Notes: generated by a model not told the origin, from the sequence alone. A stretch of 64,000 bases of DNA from Allorhizobium paknamense (GCF_030815125.1 NZ_JAUSWH010000020.1:17187-81186); one strand, 5' to 3'; shown: positions 18,440 through 28,108, numbered from the stretch's first letter. Program-made: numbers and translations.

Positions 18440-18904
18440 TCAGTTCGCTGGCGAACGGGCCTGTTCTTCGGCTACGCGCTGGGCAAACATCTGGGCAAAA
18501 TCGATCGGGTCGATCATCAGCGGCGGGAAGCCGCCATTGCGGGTGGCATCGGCAATGATCTGACGGGCAAAGGGGAAGAGCAGGCGCGGGCACTCAATGA
18601 AGAGAACCGGCAGCATGTGTTCCTGCGGAAAGCCCGTGACGCGGAAGACGCCGCCATAGACCAGTTCGGTGGCGAAGACGATCTTGTCGTCATCGCGGGC
18701 TTCTGCGCTCAAGGACAGAACCACGTCGAAATCGGTTTCCGACAGGGCATTGGCGTTGACATTGACGTTGATATTGATCGCCGGAGCCTTGTCACGGGCC
18801 TGGAGGGAGCGCGGCGCACCCGGATTTTCGAAGGAAAGATCCTTGATGTACTGAGCAAGGATATTCAGGGACGGGCTCGCCCCATTGCTGTTTTCATTGG
18901 CCAT
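18440..18904 (-). CDS. secB: Protein-export chaperone SecB
   Basis: Tetrameric cytoplasmic chaperone that keeps preproteins unfolded for SecA. 154 residues, typical. Conserved YIKDLSFENPGAP, INVNVNANAL and a C-terminal GGFPPLMIDPIDF region. Single gene, convergent with dnaQ. Confidence 0.96.
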   Translation of the reverse strand: MANENSNGASPSLNILAQYIKDLSFENPGAPRSLQARDKAPAININVNVNANALSETDFDVVLSLSAEARDDDKIVFATELVYGGVFRVTGFPQEHMLPVLFIECPRLLFPFARQIIADATRNGGFPPLMIDPIDFAQMFAQRVAEEQARSPAN

Positions 18905-18979
18905 TGGGCTTCCTCAAGGCTGATTTGGTCAGGGCCATCTAGCATTTTGAGGTCCCCCCTACAACCCTTGCCGACGGTC

Positions 18980-19507
18980 TCAGGGCTCGGGCGGGCGGCG
19001 TATCCAGGGAGAGGATGAGTTGCCCTCCTTGCGGGTGTAGTCGCTGCTGTCGAGGTCGATGACCGGACCCGGGCCATCGGGGCTCCGGGAGGGATGGTCC
19101 CGGCCTTGCGGACCGGCTTCGCCCCCATAGCGAAACCCGCTGCCGCTTCGCATGGTGACGATGCGCGGCTTCAGCCTGTCCCAGAGCCAGGAGCGCACGA
19201 AAGGGATCAGCAGCATCAGGCCGATGAGATCGGTGATGAAGCCGGGAAAGATCAAGAGAAGCCCGCCAAAGACCTGGGCGGTCCCATCCAGCGCGGCGCG
19301 CGCGGTATCCTCCGGGCTTTGCGCGCGATTGCGTTTCAACTTTTGTGCAAGGCTGACCCCGTGGTGTTTCAGCACGGAAAAGCCCAGCACGGTCGAACCG
19401 ATCACCAGCGCCAGCGTGGGCAGAAGACCCAGCCATTGCCCGACCAGCACGAAACCCGCGATCTCCGCGAGGGGCAGGAAGAGCAGGAAAACAGCCGGCA
19501 AACGCAT
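18980..19507 (-). CDS. fxsA: FxsA family membrane protein
   Basis: Small inner-membrane protein family (FxsA/UPF0716); in E. coli overproduction relieves phage T7 exclusion, but the normal role is unknown. 175 residues, three hydrophobic segments (about 3-20, 24-43, 76-105) and a polar Gly/Pro/Ser-rich tail. Divergent from the Tim44-like gene. Confidence 0.85.
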   Translation of the reverse strand: MRLPAVFLLFLPLAEIAGFVLVGQWLGLLPTLALVIGSTVLGFSVLKHHGVSLAQKLKRNRAQSPEDTARAALDGTAQVFGGLLLIFPGFITDLIGLMLLIPFVRSWLWDRLKPRIVTMRSGSGFRYGGEAGPQGRDHPSRSPDGPGPVIDLDSSDYTRKEGNSSSPWIRRPPEP

Positions 19508-19560
19508 AATATCTCCTAATATTCGCTGGTTGAGGTGCGCCGTAGTTCTTTACCTCTGCC

Positions 19561-19604
19561 GCATAATTTTAGCCTTAAATCGATTATGATTTAAGGAATT
19601 ATGC
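19561..19604. repeat. Nested palindrome between fxsA and Tim44-like gene
   Basis: GCATAATT (19561-19568) pairs with AATTATGC (19597-19604), and inside it CTTAAATC (19574-19581) pairs with GATTTAAG (19588-19595). It resembles a common rhizobial intergenic palindrome. Lies in the divergent promoter region. Confidence 0.7.
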
Positions 19605-19692
19605 AGTAGCGTCTCAGGCCCCTTTGAAGAGCGCCCCATGGCAGACTATATGGTAGCCTCAAAGTTCAATTTAAACAGCGGTGTGATGGTCT

Positions 19693-20391
19693 ATGGGCTC
19701 GAATGATTTTGTGACACTGTTTTTTCTCGTGGCTGCGGTGCTGATTTTCCTGCAGCTGCGCAGCGTCCTTGGTCGCCGCACCGGCAATGAAAAGCCGCCG
19801 GTTGATCCCTTTGCCCGCAGCACCTCCAACCCTGCAGGTTCGACGGAAGAGGATAAGGTCGTTACGCTGGCAAAGCGGGACGATGCCGAGCCGGAAAATC
19901 GTTACGCCGCCATCGATGCCTTTGCGGCACCCGAAACAGCGTTGAACACGCAATTGCGCCAGATTGCCGATGTCGATCCTTCCTTCTCGCCCAAGGAATT
20001 CCTCAAGGGCGCGCGAATTGCCTATGAAATGATCGTGATGGCCTTTGCCGCCGGTGATCGCAAAACACTCAAAGGGTTGCTGTCCCGGGATGTGTTTGAA
20101 GGCTTCGATGCCGCCATTACCGAACGCGAGCGGCGCGGCGAATTGCTGAAATCCACCTTCGTCGGCATTGATCGGGCCGATATCGTCAGCGCCTCGGTCA
20201 AGGACAACGAGGAACTTCTGACGGTGAAGATCATCAGCCAGCTGATTTCCGCCACCTATGACAAGAATGGCGAACTCATCGACGGCGACGCGGAAAATGT
20301 CGGTGAGGTCAATGATATCTGGACCTTTGCCCGCGATATCCGGTCGCGCGATCCAAATTGGAAACTGATCGCCACCGAATCCGAACAATGA
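19693..20391 (+). CDS. Tim44-like domain protein (TimA)
   Basis: Alphaproteobacterial relative of mitochondrial Tim44; membrane-tethered, probably envelope-associated. 232 residues: one N-terminal transmembrane segment (about 6-21), a polar linker, then the Tim44-like domain (about 75-230). Followed by mltA with a 4-base ATGA overlap, first gene of a translationally coupled Tim44-mltA-smr-xre set. Confidence 0.88.
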   Translation: MGSNDFVTLFFLVAAVLIFLQLRSVLGRRTGNEKPPVDPFARSTSNPAGSTEEDKVVTLAKRDDAEPENRYAAIDAFAAPETALNTQLRQIADVDPSFSPKEFLKGARIAYEMIVMAFAAGDRKTLKGLLSRDVFEGFDAAITERERRGELLKSTFVGIDRADIVSASVKDNEELLTVKIISQLISATYDKNGELIDGDAENVGEVNDIWTFARDIRSRDPNWKLIATESEQ

Positions 20392-21506
20392 ACACACCCT
20401 CTTCTTCCTTCGATCTGGAACCGGTCGATTTCACGGCTCTACCCGGCTGGGGGGATGATGATCCTTCCAGCCTTTTTCGCGTTATGGGCGATTGTCTTTC
20501 TTATCTTAAAAAGGCGAAGCCCTATCGCGCCGGTAGCCTCGGACTGACGGCGGCAGACCTGATACCCTTGCTGGAGGCCGCAGAGGGGGAGGCGCCCAAG
20601 ACCAATCAGGACGCCCGCCGGTTTTTTGAAAACCACTGCCAGCCATTTCGAATCCGGCGAAAGGATGGGGAAGCTGGCTTTGTGACAGCCTTTTACGAGC
20701 CGGAAGTCGAGGTTGCCGCCGAGCCGGACGAGGTGTTTCGTTTCCCCTTTTACCGTCGTCCGGAGGATCTGATCGATCTCGATGACAGCAATAGACCGGC
20801 GGGATTGGACTCCGGCTATATGTTCGGTCGTCGTGTCGATGGACGGGTGGAAGCCTACCCGGACCGGCAGGCGATTGATCAAGGTTTCCTTGAAGGCAGG
20901 GGGCTGGAAATCGCCTGGGCGAAATCGAAAGTGGATGTGTTCTTTATCCATGTTCAGGGCGCGGCACGGCTGATCTATCGGGATGGCACGGTGCGTCGTA
21001 TCACCTATGCCGCCAAAGCCGGACATGCTTTTTCCGGCATCGGCAAGCTGCTTCTGGAGCGGTTGGAGATTCCGCTGGAACGTATGTCCATGCAGGCGAT
21101 CCGTGAATGGTTGGCGCGGCATCCCGAGCAGGTGGACGAGGTGCTCTGGCATAACCGGTCCTACATCTTCTTTCGCGAAGCCGAGGTGGGCGATCTTTCG
21201 CGCGGGCCGGTTGCCGCGGCAAAGGTGCCGCTCCTGGCGGGGCGGTCACTGGCGGTGGATCGGCTGATCCATACCTTTGGCTTCCCGTTTTATATCCATT
21301 CGCAGAGCCTGACCCGGCTGGATCAGGGGGCGTCCTTCGCCCGGCTGATGCTGGCTCTGGATACCGGCTCTGCCATCGTCGGGCCAGCGCGGGGCGATAT
21401 CTTCACCGGCTCCGGTTTTGAGGCGGGTGAACTGGCCGGGGCCGTCCGCAACGCCGCCGATTTTTACATCTTGATTCCCCGTCAGGCTGCCGCGAGGTTT
21501 GGCTGA
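20388..21506 (+). CDS. mltA: MltA-type lytic transglycosylase
   Basis: Cleaves peptidoglycan glycan strands to 1,6-anhydro ends. 372 residues from the ATG at 20388, which overlaps the preceding stop. MltA domain with GFVTAFYEPEVE, then a C-terminal 3D domain with DTGSAIVGPARGDIFTG carrying the catalytic-type aspartates. No clear signal peptide or lipobox at the N-terminus, odd for an enzyme of the periplasm. Confidence 0.9.
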   Translation: MNTPSSSFDLEPVDFTALPGWGDDDPSSLFRVMGDCLSYLKKAKPYRAGSLGLTAADLIPLLEAAEGEAPKTNQDARRFFENHCQPFRIRRKDGEAGFVTAFYEPEVEVAAEPDEVFRFPFYRRPEDLIDLDDSNRPAGLDSGYMFGRRVDGRVEAYPDRQAIDQGFLEGRGLEIAWAKSKVDVFFIHVQGAARLIYRDGTVRRITYAAKAGHAFSGIGKLLLERLEIPLERMSMQAIREWLARHPEQVDEVLWHNRSYIFFREAEVGDLSRGPVAAAKVPLLAGRSLAVDRLIHTFGFPFYIHSQSLTRLDQGASFARLMLALDTGSAIVGPARGDIFTGSGFEAGELAGAVRNAADFYILIPRQAAARFG

Positions 21507-22069
21507 TGGCGGCGAAGAAGATCAGCACCGAAGACCGTATTCTCTGGGGAAAGGTGGCGCGCTCCACCCGGCCCATGCCCGGACGGCTGGAGGAATTGAC
21601 GGCTTTCGAGGATCTGATCGCCGAGGAAGAGACACGAGTGGAAAGTGCCACCCGTGCCGCCCCGCAGAAGGATACCGGTACGTCCGCGCCCGGGCAGGCG
21701 GTCCCGGCATCCATGCCTTCGGGTCGCCATCATCCTTTGGAGCGCCCGGTCAAGCGCAAGCTGTCGCGGGGCAAGCTGCCGCTGGAAGCGCGCATCGACC
21801 TGCATGGGATGATCCAGAGCGAGGCTCATGCCATGCTGCTGGATTTTCTGATCCGGGCTCACGAGCGGGGTCTGCGGCATGTCCTGGTCATCACCGGCAA
21901 GGGCAGTTCCATGGGCAGCGAAGGCGCGTTGAAGCGGGCGGTGCCCATGTGGTTTTCCAAGCCGGAGTTTCGCTATCTGATTTCCTCGCATGAGCCGGCC
22001 GCCCAGCATCACGGCGGCGATGGTGCGCTTTATGTCCGCCTGTCCCGTCGCAAGGGAGAGGCGCCGTGA
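21506..22069 (+). CDS. Smr/MutS2-domain protein
   Basis: Smr-domain protein, a family with nuclease-like activity on nucleic acid. 187 residues: disordered polar N-terminus, then the Smr domain (about 90-185) with ARIDLHGMIQ and LVITGKGSSMGSEGALKRA. Shares one base with the mltA stop (TGATG) and its own stop overlaps the next GTG start. Confidence 0.87.
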   Translation: MAAKKISTEDRILWGKVARSTRPMPGRLEELTAFEDLIAEEETRVESATRAAPQKDTGTSAPGQAVPASMPSGRHHPLERPVKRKLSRGKLPLEARIDLHGMIQSEAHAMLLDFLIRAHERGLRHVLVITGKGSSMGSEGALKRAVPMWFSKPEFRYLISSHEPAAQHHGGDGALYVRLSRRKGEAP

Positions 22070-22431
22070 CCCCATTCGGCGATGCCGTGCGCCGCCTGCG
22101 CGAGGCGAAGGGCGTTTCCCAGAAGGAGATGGCCGAGGCCATCGGCGTCAGCCCCGCCTATCTTTCGGCGCTGGAACATGGACGCCGGGGCAAGCCCAGC
22201 TTTAATCTCCTGCAGCGGATCGCCGGCTATTTCAACATCATCTGGGACGAGGCGGAGGAGCTTTTCGCCGAGGCCGATGCCTCCCATCCGCGCGCCGTGC
22301 TCGATACGTCCGGCATGCCGTCTGCCTACACTGCTTTTGCCAACAAATTGTCACGGATGATTCGCACCCTGCCACCCGATGTGCTAGAAGAGATGGAAGC
22401 CGTGCTGAACAGGGTGGAAAAGCGGAAATAA
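22066..22431 (+). CDS. XRE-family DNA-binding regulator
   Basis: Small helix-turn-helix protein, 121 residues, GTG start overlapping the smr stop by 4 bases. HTH about 8-62 (VSQKEMAEAIGVSPAYLSAL) followed by a short charged C-terminus. Last gene of the coupled Tim44-mltA-smr-xre set; target unknown. Confidence 0.87.
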   Translation: MTPFGDAVRRLREAKGVSQKEMAEAIGVSPAYLSALEHGRRGKPSFNLLQRIAGYFNIIWDEAEELFAEADASHPRAVLDTSGMPSAYTAFANKLSRMIRTLPPDVLEEMEAVLNRVEKRK

Positions 22432-22633
22432 CCGCAAAATCCCTTGGATTCTTGCCGAAAGTGGCGCTCCTGATTTGGAAGTCGCCGCAAAGTCCCTATA
22501 GTCCGGGCTAAGACAATCGCGTGATTCGCGAAAGCGGATTCATCGGGAAACCCTCATGTTTCTTCCATGGATCGCTTGCGGTGAATTTCGTGGCCTCGCT
22601 GGTTCCGGCCTGCTGATACTGGAAAGATCGCTG

Positions 22634-25069
22634 ATGACTGAAACGACCGATGCTCAAAATGGCGCAAGCGCCGAATATGGCGCAGACTCCATCAAGGTGC
22701 TGAAGGGCCTGGATGCGGTTCGCAAGCGGCCGGGCATGTATATCGGCGATACCGATGACGGTTCCGGTCTGCACCACATGGTCTACGAAGTCGTGGACAA
22801 CGCCATCGATGAGGCACTGGCCGGGCATGCCGATATCGTGACGGTAACGCTGAATGCCGATGGCTCCGTAACGGTGACGGATAATGGCCGCGGCATTCCC
22901 ACCGACATCCACTCTTCCGAGGGCGTCTCAGCCGCGGAAGTCATCATGACGCAGCTGCATGCGGGCGGCAAGTTCGACCAGAATTCCTACAAGGTCTCTG
23001 GCGGTCTGCACGGCGTGGGCGTTTCCGTCGTCAACGCGCTGTCGGTCAAGCTCAGCCTGAAGATCCGCCGCAACGGCAAGATTCATGAAATGAGCTTCAC
23101 CCATGGCGTGGCCGATGCGCCGCTTGCGGTGACGGGCGATTATGAAGGCCGGTCCGGCACGGAAGTAACCTTCCTGCCCAGCGCCGAGACCTTCACCAAG
23201 ACCGAGTTCGACTACGGCACGCTGGAGCATCGCCTGCGCGAACTGGCCTTCCTGAATTCCGGCGTGCGCATTCTGCTGACCGACAAGCGCAAGTCCGACA
23301 TCCGTCAGGAAGAGATGATCTATGACGGCGGCCTGGAAGCCTTCGTGCGTTATCTCGACCGCTCCAAAAAGCCGCTGGTGGAAAAGCCCGTTTACATCAA
23401 GGGAGAAAAAGACGGGATCACCGTCGAAGTCGCCATGTGGTGGAACGACAGCTACCATGAAAACGTACTGTGCTTCACCAACAACATTCCCCAGCGCGAT
23501 GGCGGCACCCATATGGCCGGTTTCCGTGGCGCTCTGACCCGCCAGATCACCTCCTATGCCGACAGTTCCGGCATTATCAAGAAGGAGAAGGTCTCGCTGA
23601 CCGGCGACGATTGCCGTGAAGGGTTGACGGCGGTCCTCTCCGTCAAGGTGCCGGACCCGAAATTCTCCTCGCAGACCAAGGACAAGCTCGTCTCCTCGGA
23701 AGTGCGCCCGGTCGTAGAAAACCTGGTGAACGAGGCGCTCTCCACCTGGCTGGAAGAACATCCCTCGGAAGCCAAGATTCTGGTGGGCAAGGTGGTGGAA
23801 GCCGCCGTGGCCCGTGAAGCCGCCCGCAAGGCCCGCGAACTGACGCGGCGCAAGGGCGCACTGGACATTGCCTCGCTTCCCGGCAAGCTGGCCGACTGCT
23901 CCGAGCGCGATCCTTCGAAATCCGAACTCTTCCTGGTCGAGGGTGACTCGGCTGGCGGCTCTGCGAAACAGGGACGTTCGCGTGAAACTCAAGCCATTTT
24001 GCCGCTGCGCGGCAAGATCCTCAATGTCGAGCGCGCCCGTTTCGACAAGATGCTGTCCAGCCAGGAAATCGGTACGCTGATTACCGCGCTGGGTACTTCG
24101 ATCGGCAAGGATGAATTCAACGCCGACAAGCTGCGCTATCACAAGATCATCATCATGACCGATGCTGACGTGGACGGCGCGCATATTCGCACCCTGCTGC
24201 TCACCTTCTTCTTCCGCCAGATGCCGGAACTGATCGAGCGCGGCCATCTCTATATCGCCCAGCCGCCGCTTTATAAGGTGACGCGCGGCAAGTCCGTTCA
24301 GTATCTGAAGGACGAGAAGGCGCTGGAAGACTATCTGATCGGCCAGGGTCTGGAAGATGCGGCGCTCAAGCTGGGCTCCGGCGAAGTGCGTGTCGGTCAG
24401 GATCTGCGGGAGGTCATCAGCGATGCGCTGAAGCTGCGGTCGCTGATCGATGGGCTGCATTCGCGCTATAACCGCTCTGTCGTGGAACAGGCGGCCATTG
24501 TCGGCGCGCTCAATCACGAACTGACCGCCAATCGGGAACAGGCCGAACAGACCGCTGCCGAAGTGGCCAAGCGGCTGGATCTGATCGCCGAGGAAACCGA
24601 ACGCGGCTGGACCGGCCATGTGACGAATGAAGGCGGCCTGCGTTTCGAGCGCATGGTGCGCGGCGTGAAGGAAGTGGCAACGCTGGACGTCGCCCTGATC
24701 GGTTCAGCGGATGCCCGCCACATCGACCAACTGGCTCCGCGCCTGAAGGAAATTTATGCCGCTCCACCGGCGCTGACGCGCAAGGATGGACAGCAGGACA
24801 TTTCCGGCCCCCGCAGCCTTCTGGATGCCGTCTTCTCCTTTGGCCGCAAGGGCCTTTCCATGCAGCGCTATAAAGGTCTGGGCGAGATGAATGCCGAACA
24901 GCTGTGGGAAACCACGCTGGATCCCAATGTTCGCTCGCTGCTGCAGGTGCGGATCAACGACGCCACTGACGCCGATGGTCTCTTTGCCCGCCTGATGGGC
25001 GATGAGGTGGAGCCGCGCCGCGACTTCATCCAGGAAAACGCCCTGAGCGTCGCCAACCTCGATATCTGA
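22634..25069 (+). CDS. gyrB: DNA gyrase subunit B
   Basis: ATPase subunit of gyrase, introduces negative supercoils. 811 residues from the ATG at 22634 (MTETTDAQNG), with purine-rich GGAAAG upstream; the frame is open 26 codons further but that part is out of family. GHKL ATPase region with RKRPGMYIGDTDDGSGLHHM, transducer domain, TOPRIM with EGDSAGGSAKQGR and DADVDGAHIR, C-terminal YKGLGEMNAEQLWETT. Lies 8 kb from the origin candidate. Confidence 0.98.
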   Translation: MTETTDAQNGASAEYGADSIKVLKGLDAVRKRPGMYIGDTDDGSGLHHMVYEVVDNAIDEALAGHADIVTVTLNADGSVTVTDNGRGIPTDIHSSEGVSAAEVIMTQLHAGGKFDQNSYKVSGGLHGVGVSVVNALSVKLSLKIRRNGKIHEMSFTHGVADAPLAVTGDYEGRSGTEVTFLPSAETFTKTEFDYGTLEHRLRELAFLNSGVRILLTDKRKSDIRQEEMIYDGGLEAFVRYLDRSKKPLVEKPVYIKGEKDGITVEVAMWWNDSYHENVLCFTNNIPQRDGGTHMAGFRGALTRQITSYADSSGIIKKEKVSLTGDDCREGLTAVLSVKVPDPKFSSQTKDKLVSSEVRPVVENLVNEALSTWLEEHPSEAKILVGKVVEAAVAREAARKARELTRRKGALDIASLPGKLADCSERDPSKSELFLVEGDSAGGSAKQGRSRETQAILPLRGKILNVERARFDKMLSSQEIGTLITALGTSIGKDEFNADKLRYHKIIIMTDADVDGAHIRTLLLTFFFRQMPELIERGHLYIAQPPLYKVTRGKSVQYLKDEKALEDYLIGQGLEDAALKLGSGEVRVGQDLREVISDALKLRSLIDGLHSRYNRSVVEQAAIVGALNHELTANREQAEQTAAEVAKRLDLIAEETERGWTGHVTNEGGLRFERMVRGVKEVATLDVALIGSADARHIDQLAPRLKEIYAAPPALTRKDGQQDISGPRSLLDAVFSFGRKGLSMQRYKGLGEMNAEQLWETTLDPNVRSLLQVRINDATDADGLFARLMGDEVEPRRDFIQENALSVANLDI

Positions 25070-25093
25070 TCGAGGTCCATGCATCAAAACAAG

Positions 25094-25126
25094 GAAGCCG
25101 CGCTTTTCGGAGCGCGGCTTCTTCAT
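25094..25126 (+). terminator. Terminator of gyrB
   Basis: GAAGCCGCGC (25094-25103) pairs with GCGCGGCTTC (25112-25121) around an 8-base loop, followed by TTCATTT. Confidence 0.85.
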
Positions 25127-25151
25127 TTGCAGCAGCCGGACATGGTTAACG

Positions 25152-25167
25152 TGATTCACGTGAAACA
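25152..25167. promoter_or_regulatory. parS: parS site 4 (gyrB-nitroreductase gap)
   Basis: TGATTCACGTGAAACA, identical 16-mer to the site in aroE, one mismatch to the consensus. The only one of the near-consensus sites that is fully intergenic. Confidence 0.8.
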
Positions 25168-25245
25168 TTGTCCGGATCATCGGTGAGCAGGTGAGCCGTC
25201 AAAAGACCCCGGGAAAGCCTGGAATGGCCCTCCCTTTTCCCGTCT

Positions 25246-25842
25246 TTATGCCTTGAACTTGCCTTCGAAAACCACCTCGGCAACCGGCTTGCGGCTGTTC
25301 GGCGTTTCCCGGGCCTGCAGCCCCTCGGGAAGGATGGACTTGTCGCCGATCTTGCCGATCGCAACGGCCGCCTCGATCTTGTATTCGGAAGGCACGCCCA
25401 GAATGGTGGAGGCCTTGTCAAAGTCCACGCCCGTCATGGCATGCGTGAAATAGCCTGCATGCAGGGCCTGAAGCGCCATATAGCCCCAGGCAGCACCCGT
25501 ATCGAAGCTATGGCTGCGGGACAGCTTCGGTTCGGAACCATCCGCAGGACGGCTGAGCGTGTCCGAAATGATGTAAACCAGAGCAGAGGCATTCTTGGCC
25601 CAGCCCTGATTGAACTCGATCAGGGCGCCCAGCAGTTCATCAAAGTGGGCGTCACCCTTGAGGGCGTAGACGAAACGCCATGGCTGGAGATTGAAGGCCG
25701 AGGGTGCCCAGTGGCCTGCTTCCAGAATGCTGAACAGAACGTCCTTGCTGATGGCTTCGCCGCTGAAGGCACGGGGAGACCAACGATCGAGAAAAAGCGG
25801 ATTGATATCATATTCGGACGTGCGGTTGTTGCTGTTCGTCAT
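25246..25842 (-). CDS. Nitroreductase family protein
   Basis: FMN-dependent oxidoreductase of the nitroreductase superfamily; natural substrate unknown. 198 residues from the ATG at 25842, preceded by AGGA at good spacing; an upstream ATG at 25860 is possible. SPRAFSGEAI motif near the N-terminus, GHWAPSAFNLQPWRFVYA (FMN contact region), and GYMALQALHAGYFTHAM. Single leftward gene. Confidence 0.87.
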   Translation of the reverse strand: MTNSNNRTSEYDINPLFLDRWSPRAFSGEAISKDVLFSILEAGHWAPSAFNLQPWRFVYALKGDAHFDELLGALIEFNQGWAKNASALVYIISDTLSRPADGSEPKLSRSHSFDTGAAWGYMALQALHAGYFTHAMTGVDFDKASTILGVPSEYKIEAAVAIGKIGDKSILPEGLQARETPNSRKPVAEVVFEGKFKA

Positions 25843-25860
25843 GGTGATCCTGTCCTTCAA

Positions 25861-26189
25861 AGCTTGTCTTGGGAGGAATATGTCAATGTATAGTGGCGCA
25901 GGTGGAGTGCGTCATGCTCCCGAAACCATGAAAGCGCCATTGGTTTCCCGGGAAACGCAAAAAGACATAGAGCGCGGCCTCGGCGGGCGCAAGCCGAGAG
26001 GAAGGGTCAAGCAGTGCGGTGCCTGTGACAGGCCCGTGATTATCCGGGGGACAGACGGCTGGAAAAGTTAACTTCTTTGGCCCATATTGCCTTGACAGGC
26101 GCCAGTTCTGACGCAGAAAAACACAGTGTTTCCCGGTGTCGAAGGAGGATTTCGGCTCCCTGAAACCATCCAGGCGAGGAAAGCCTTCG
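25861..26189. other. Nitroreductase-phaZ divergent gap
   Basis: About 330 bases without a supported gene. Contains a GTTTCCCGGGAAAC palindrome near 25950, a short hairpin CTCGGC/GCCGAG (25979-25998), and a TTGACA hexamer at 26092 that could belong to a phaZ promoter. Confidence 0.4.
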
Positions 26190-27467
26190 ATGTTCTATCA
26201 GCTCTATGAAATGAATCATGCGGCTATGGCGCCTTTCCGGGCGACAGCGGATGCGATGCGCCTGGCCATCTCTAACCCCCTTAATCCGCTCTCCCACACC
26301 GTGCTGGGCCGCACGTTTTCCGCCAGCCTTGAAGTGTTCGAGCGCACGACCCGCCGCTATGGAAAGCCGGAATTCGGCCTCGGGACCACGATGATCGATG
26401 GACAGCCGGTCAAGGTCACCGAAGTGGTCACCTGGAAAAAGCCCTTCTGCAATCTCATCCACTTCAATCGCTCCCTGAAGACGCCGCGTCCGGATGATCC
26501 GAAAATCCTGGTTGTCGCGCCGATGTCCGGCCATTATGCGACCCTGCTGCGCGGCACCGTCGAGGCTCTGTTGCCGCAGGCGGATGTCTACATCACCGAC
26601 TGGATCGACGCGCGCATGGTGCCGATGACCGAGGGGGTGTTCGATCTCGATGATTACATCGATTACGTCATCCAGATCCTGCACCATCTCGGCCCGCGCA
26701 CCAACGTGGTCGGCGTCTGCCAGCCCTCGGTGCCGGTGCTGGCTGCCGTGGCGCGCATGGAGGCGGAGAACGATGTCTTCGCGCCGTCCAGCATGACGCT
26801 GATGGGTGGACCGATCGATACCCGCATCAACCCCACCGCCGTCAACGAACTGGCCAAGAACAAGCCGCTCGAATGGTTCCAGGAAAACGTCATCATGCCG
26901 GTGCCGTGGCCGCAGCCGGGCTTTATGCGCCCCGTCTATCCGGGCTTCCTGCAATTGTCCGGCTTCATGTCGATGAACCTCGACCGGCATATGATCGCCC
27001 ACAAGGACTTCTTCATGCACCTCGTCAAGAATGATGGCGAGCCGGCGGAGAAGCACCGTGACTTCTATGATGAATATCTCGCCGTCATGGATCTGACCGC
27101 CGAGTTCTATCTCCAGACGGTCGATACGGTCTTCATGAAACATTCCCTGCCCAAGGGCGAGATGACCCATCGCGGCAAGCCCGTGGACCTGACCGCAATC
27201 CGCAACACCGCGCTTTTGACGGTGGAAGGCGAGAATGACGATATCTCCGGCGTTGGCCAGACCAAGGCGGCGCAGGATCTCTGCATCAACATTCCTGAAA
27301 ACAAGCGGTTGCATTACATGCAGCCGGATGTCGGCCATTATGGCGTGTTCAACGGGTCGCGCTTCCGCAAGGAGATCGCGCCGCGCATCGTCGCCTTCGC
27401 CAAGGAGCATTCCAAGCCGTCTTCGAGCGTGGTGAAGCGGGTAATCAAGGGCGGCAAGTCGGCCTGA
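26190..27467 (+). CDS. phaZ: Intracellular poly(3-hydroxybutyrate) depolymerase
   Basis: Mobilises stored PHB granules. 425 residues from ATG 26190, which has GAGGAAAG upstream. Alpha/beta-hydrolase-like; the lipase-box position reads VVGVCQPS with a cysteine nucleophile at about C177, as in the PhaZa class. N-terminal YQLYEMNHAAMAPFRATADA matches the family start. The frame extends upstream to 26136 but that part is out of family. Single gene. Confidence 0.92.
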   Translation: MFYQLYEMNHAAMAPFRATADAMRLAISNPLNPLSHTVLGRTFSASLEVFERTTRRYGKPEFGLGTTMIDGQPVKVTEVVTWKKPFCNLIHFNRSLKTPRPDDPKILVVAPMSGHYATLLRGTVEALLPQADVYITDWIDARMVPMTEGVFDLDDYIDYVIQILHHLGPRTNVVGVCQPSVPVLAAVARMEAENDVFAPSSMTLMGGPIDTRINPTAVNELAKNKPLEWFQENVIMPVPWPQPGFMRPVYPGFLQLSGFMSMNLDRHMIAHKDFFMHLVKNDGEPAEKHRDFYDEYLAVMDLTAEFYLQTVDTVFMKHSLPKGEMTHRGKPVDLTAIRNTALLTVEGENDDISGVGQTKAAQDLCINIPENKRLHYMQPDVGHYGVFNGSRFRKEIAPRIVAFAKEHSKPSSSVVKRVIKGGKSA

Positions 27468-27594
27468 TACCAAAAAAAGCCAGCGATTTTCAAAGCCTCC
27501 CTGCCGCCATGACTTGAAGAGCCTTGGCGGCATTCCCACTTCGAGTGGTGCCGGTGTGGATATTATGCACCGGAGAAAAGCGAGGATCTTTGAA

Positions 27595-28005
27595 ATGAAC
27601 CAATCAGCATTGCTGCGACCCGGCTGGACGCCGGCCACAGTGGCCCTGATGGTGGTCGGCTTCATGGTTTTCTGGCCGCTGGGCCTGGCCATGCTGGCTT
27701 ACATCCTCTTCGGTCAGAAATTCACCGGTTACAGAGACGGAAACGGGGTGAGGGACGTCATGATGTGGAAATGCAGTCATAAACGTCGCCGCCATCATCA
27801 CCGCCGTTTTTCCGACAGTGGCAACGTCGCCTTCGATGAATGGCGTCAGGCCGAGTTGGACCGCCTGGAGCGCGAGCGCCTCAAGCTTGAGGAAATGCGC
27901 CAGGAGTTCGAAAGCTATATGTATGAACTGCGCCGGGCCAAGGATCAGGAAGAGTTCGACCGCTTCATGCGGGAGCGTCCGATGAAGGGCGCCGATCAGG
28001 GCTGA
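27595..28005 (+). CDS. DUF2852 membrane protein
   Basis: 136 residues, no known function. One hydrophobic region (about 12-40) followed by a His/Arg-rich stretch (KRRRHHHRRF) and a charged coiled-coil-like helix (about 75-125). Start at 27595 with GAGGA upstream. Looks like a DUF2852 protein of rhizobia. Confidence 0.75.
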   Translation: MNQSALLRPGWTPATVALMVVGFMVFWPLGLAMLAYILFGQKFTGYRDGNGVRDVMMWKCSHKRRRHHHRRFSDSGNVAFDEWRQAELDRLERERLKLEEMRQEFESYMYELRRAKDQEEFDRFMRERPMKGADQG

Positions 28006-28037
28006 ATGGCCTGATACGCGAAATAACGACAGGATGG

Positions 28038-28069
28038 AACGCCGGCTCGTTTTCGGGCCGGCGTTTTTT
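28038..28069 (+). terminator. Terminator after DUF2852 gene
   Basis: AACGCCGGC (28038-28046) pairs with GCCGGCGTT (28057-28065), followed by TTTT. A TTGACA at 28071-28076 just after it could be the -35 box of the next gene. Confidence 0.85.
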
Positions 28070-28108
28070 CTTGACAAGGCGCAGTTCTGAACCGTGTAGA
28101 TAAGGCCC

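Noticed and set aside
22928..24619. 563-codon minus-strand ORF opposite gyrB
   Set aside because: Antisense shadow of gyrB with no recognisable domain.
25941..25962. GTTTCCCGGGAAAC palindrome as a parS site
   Set aside because: The central CCCGGG differs from CACGTG, the part ParB needs.
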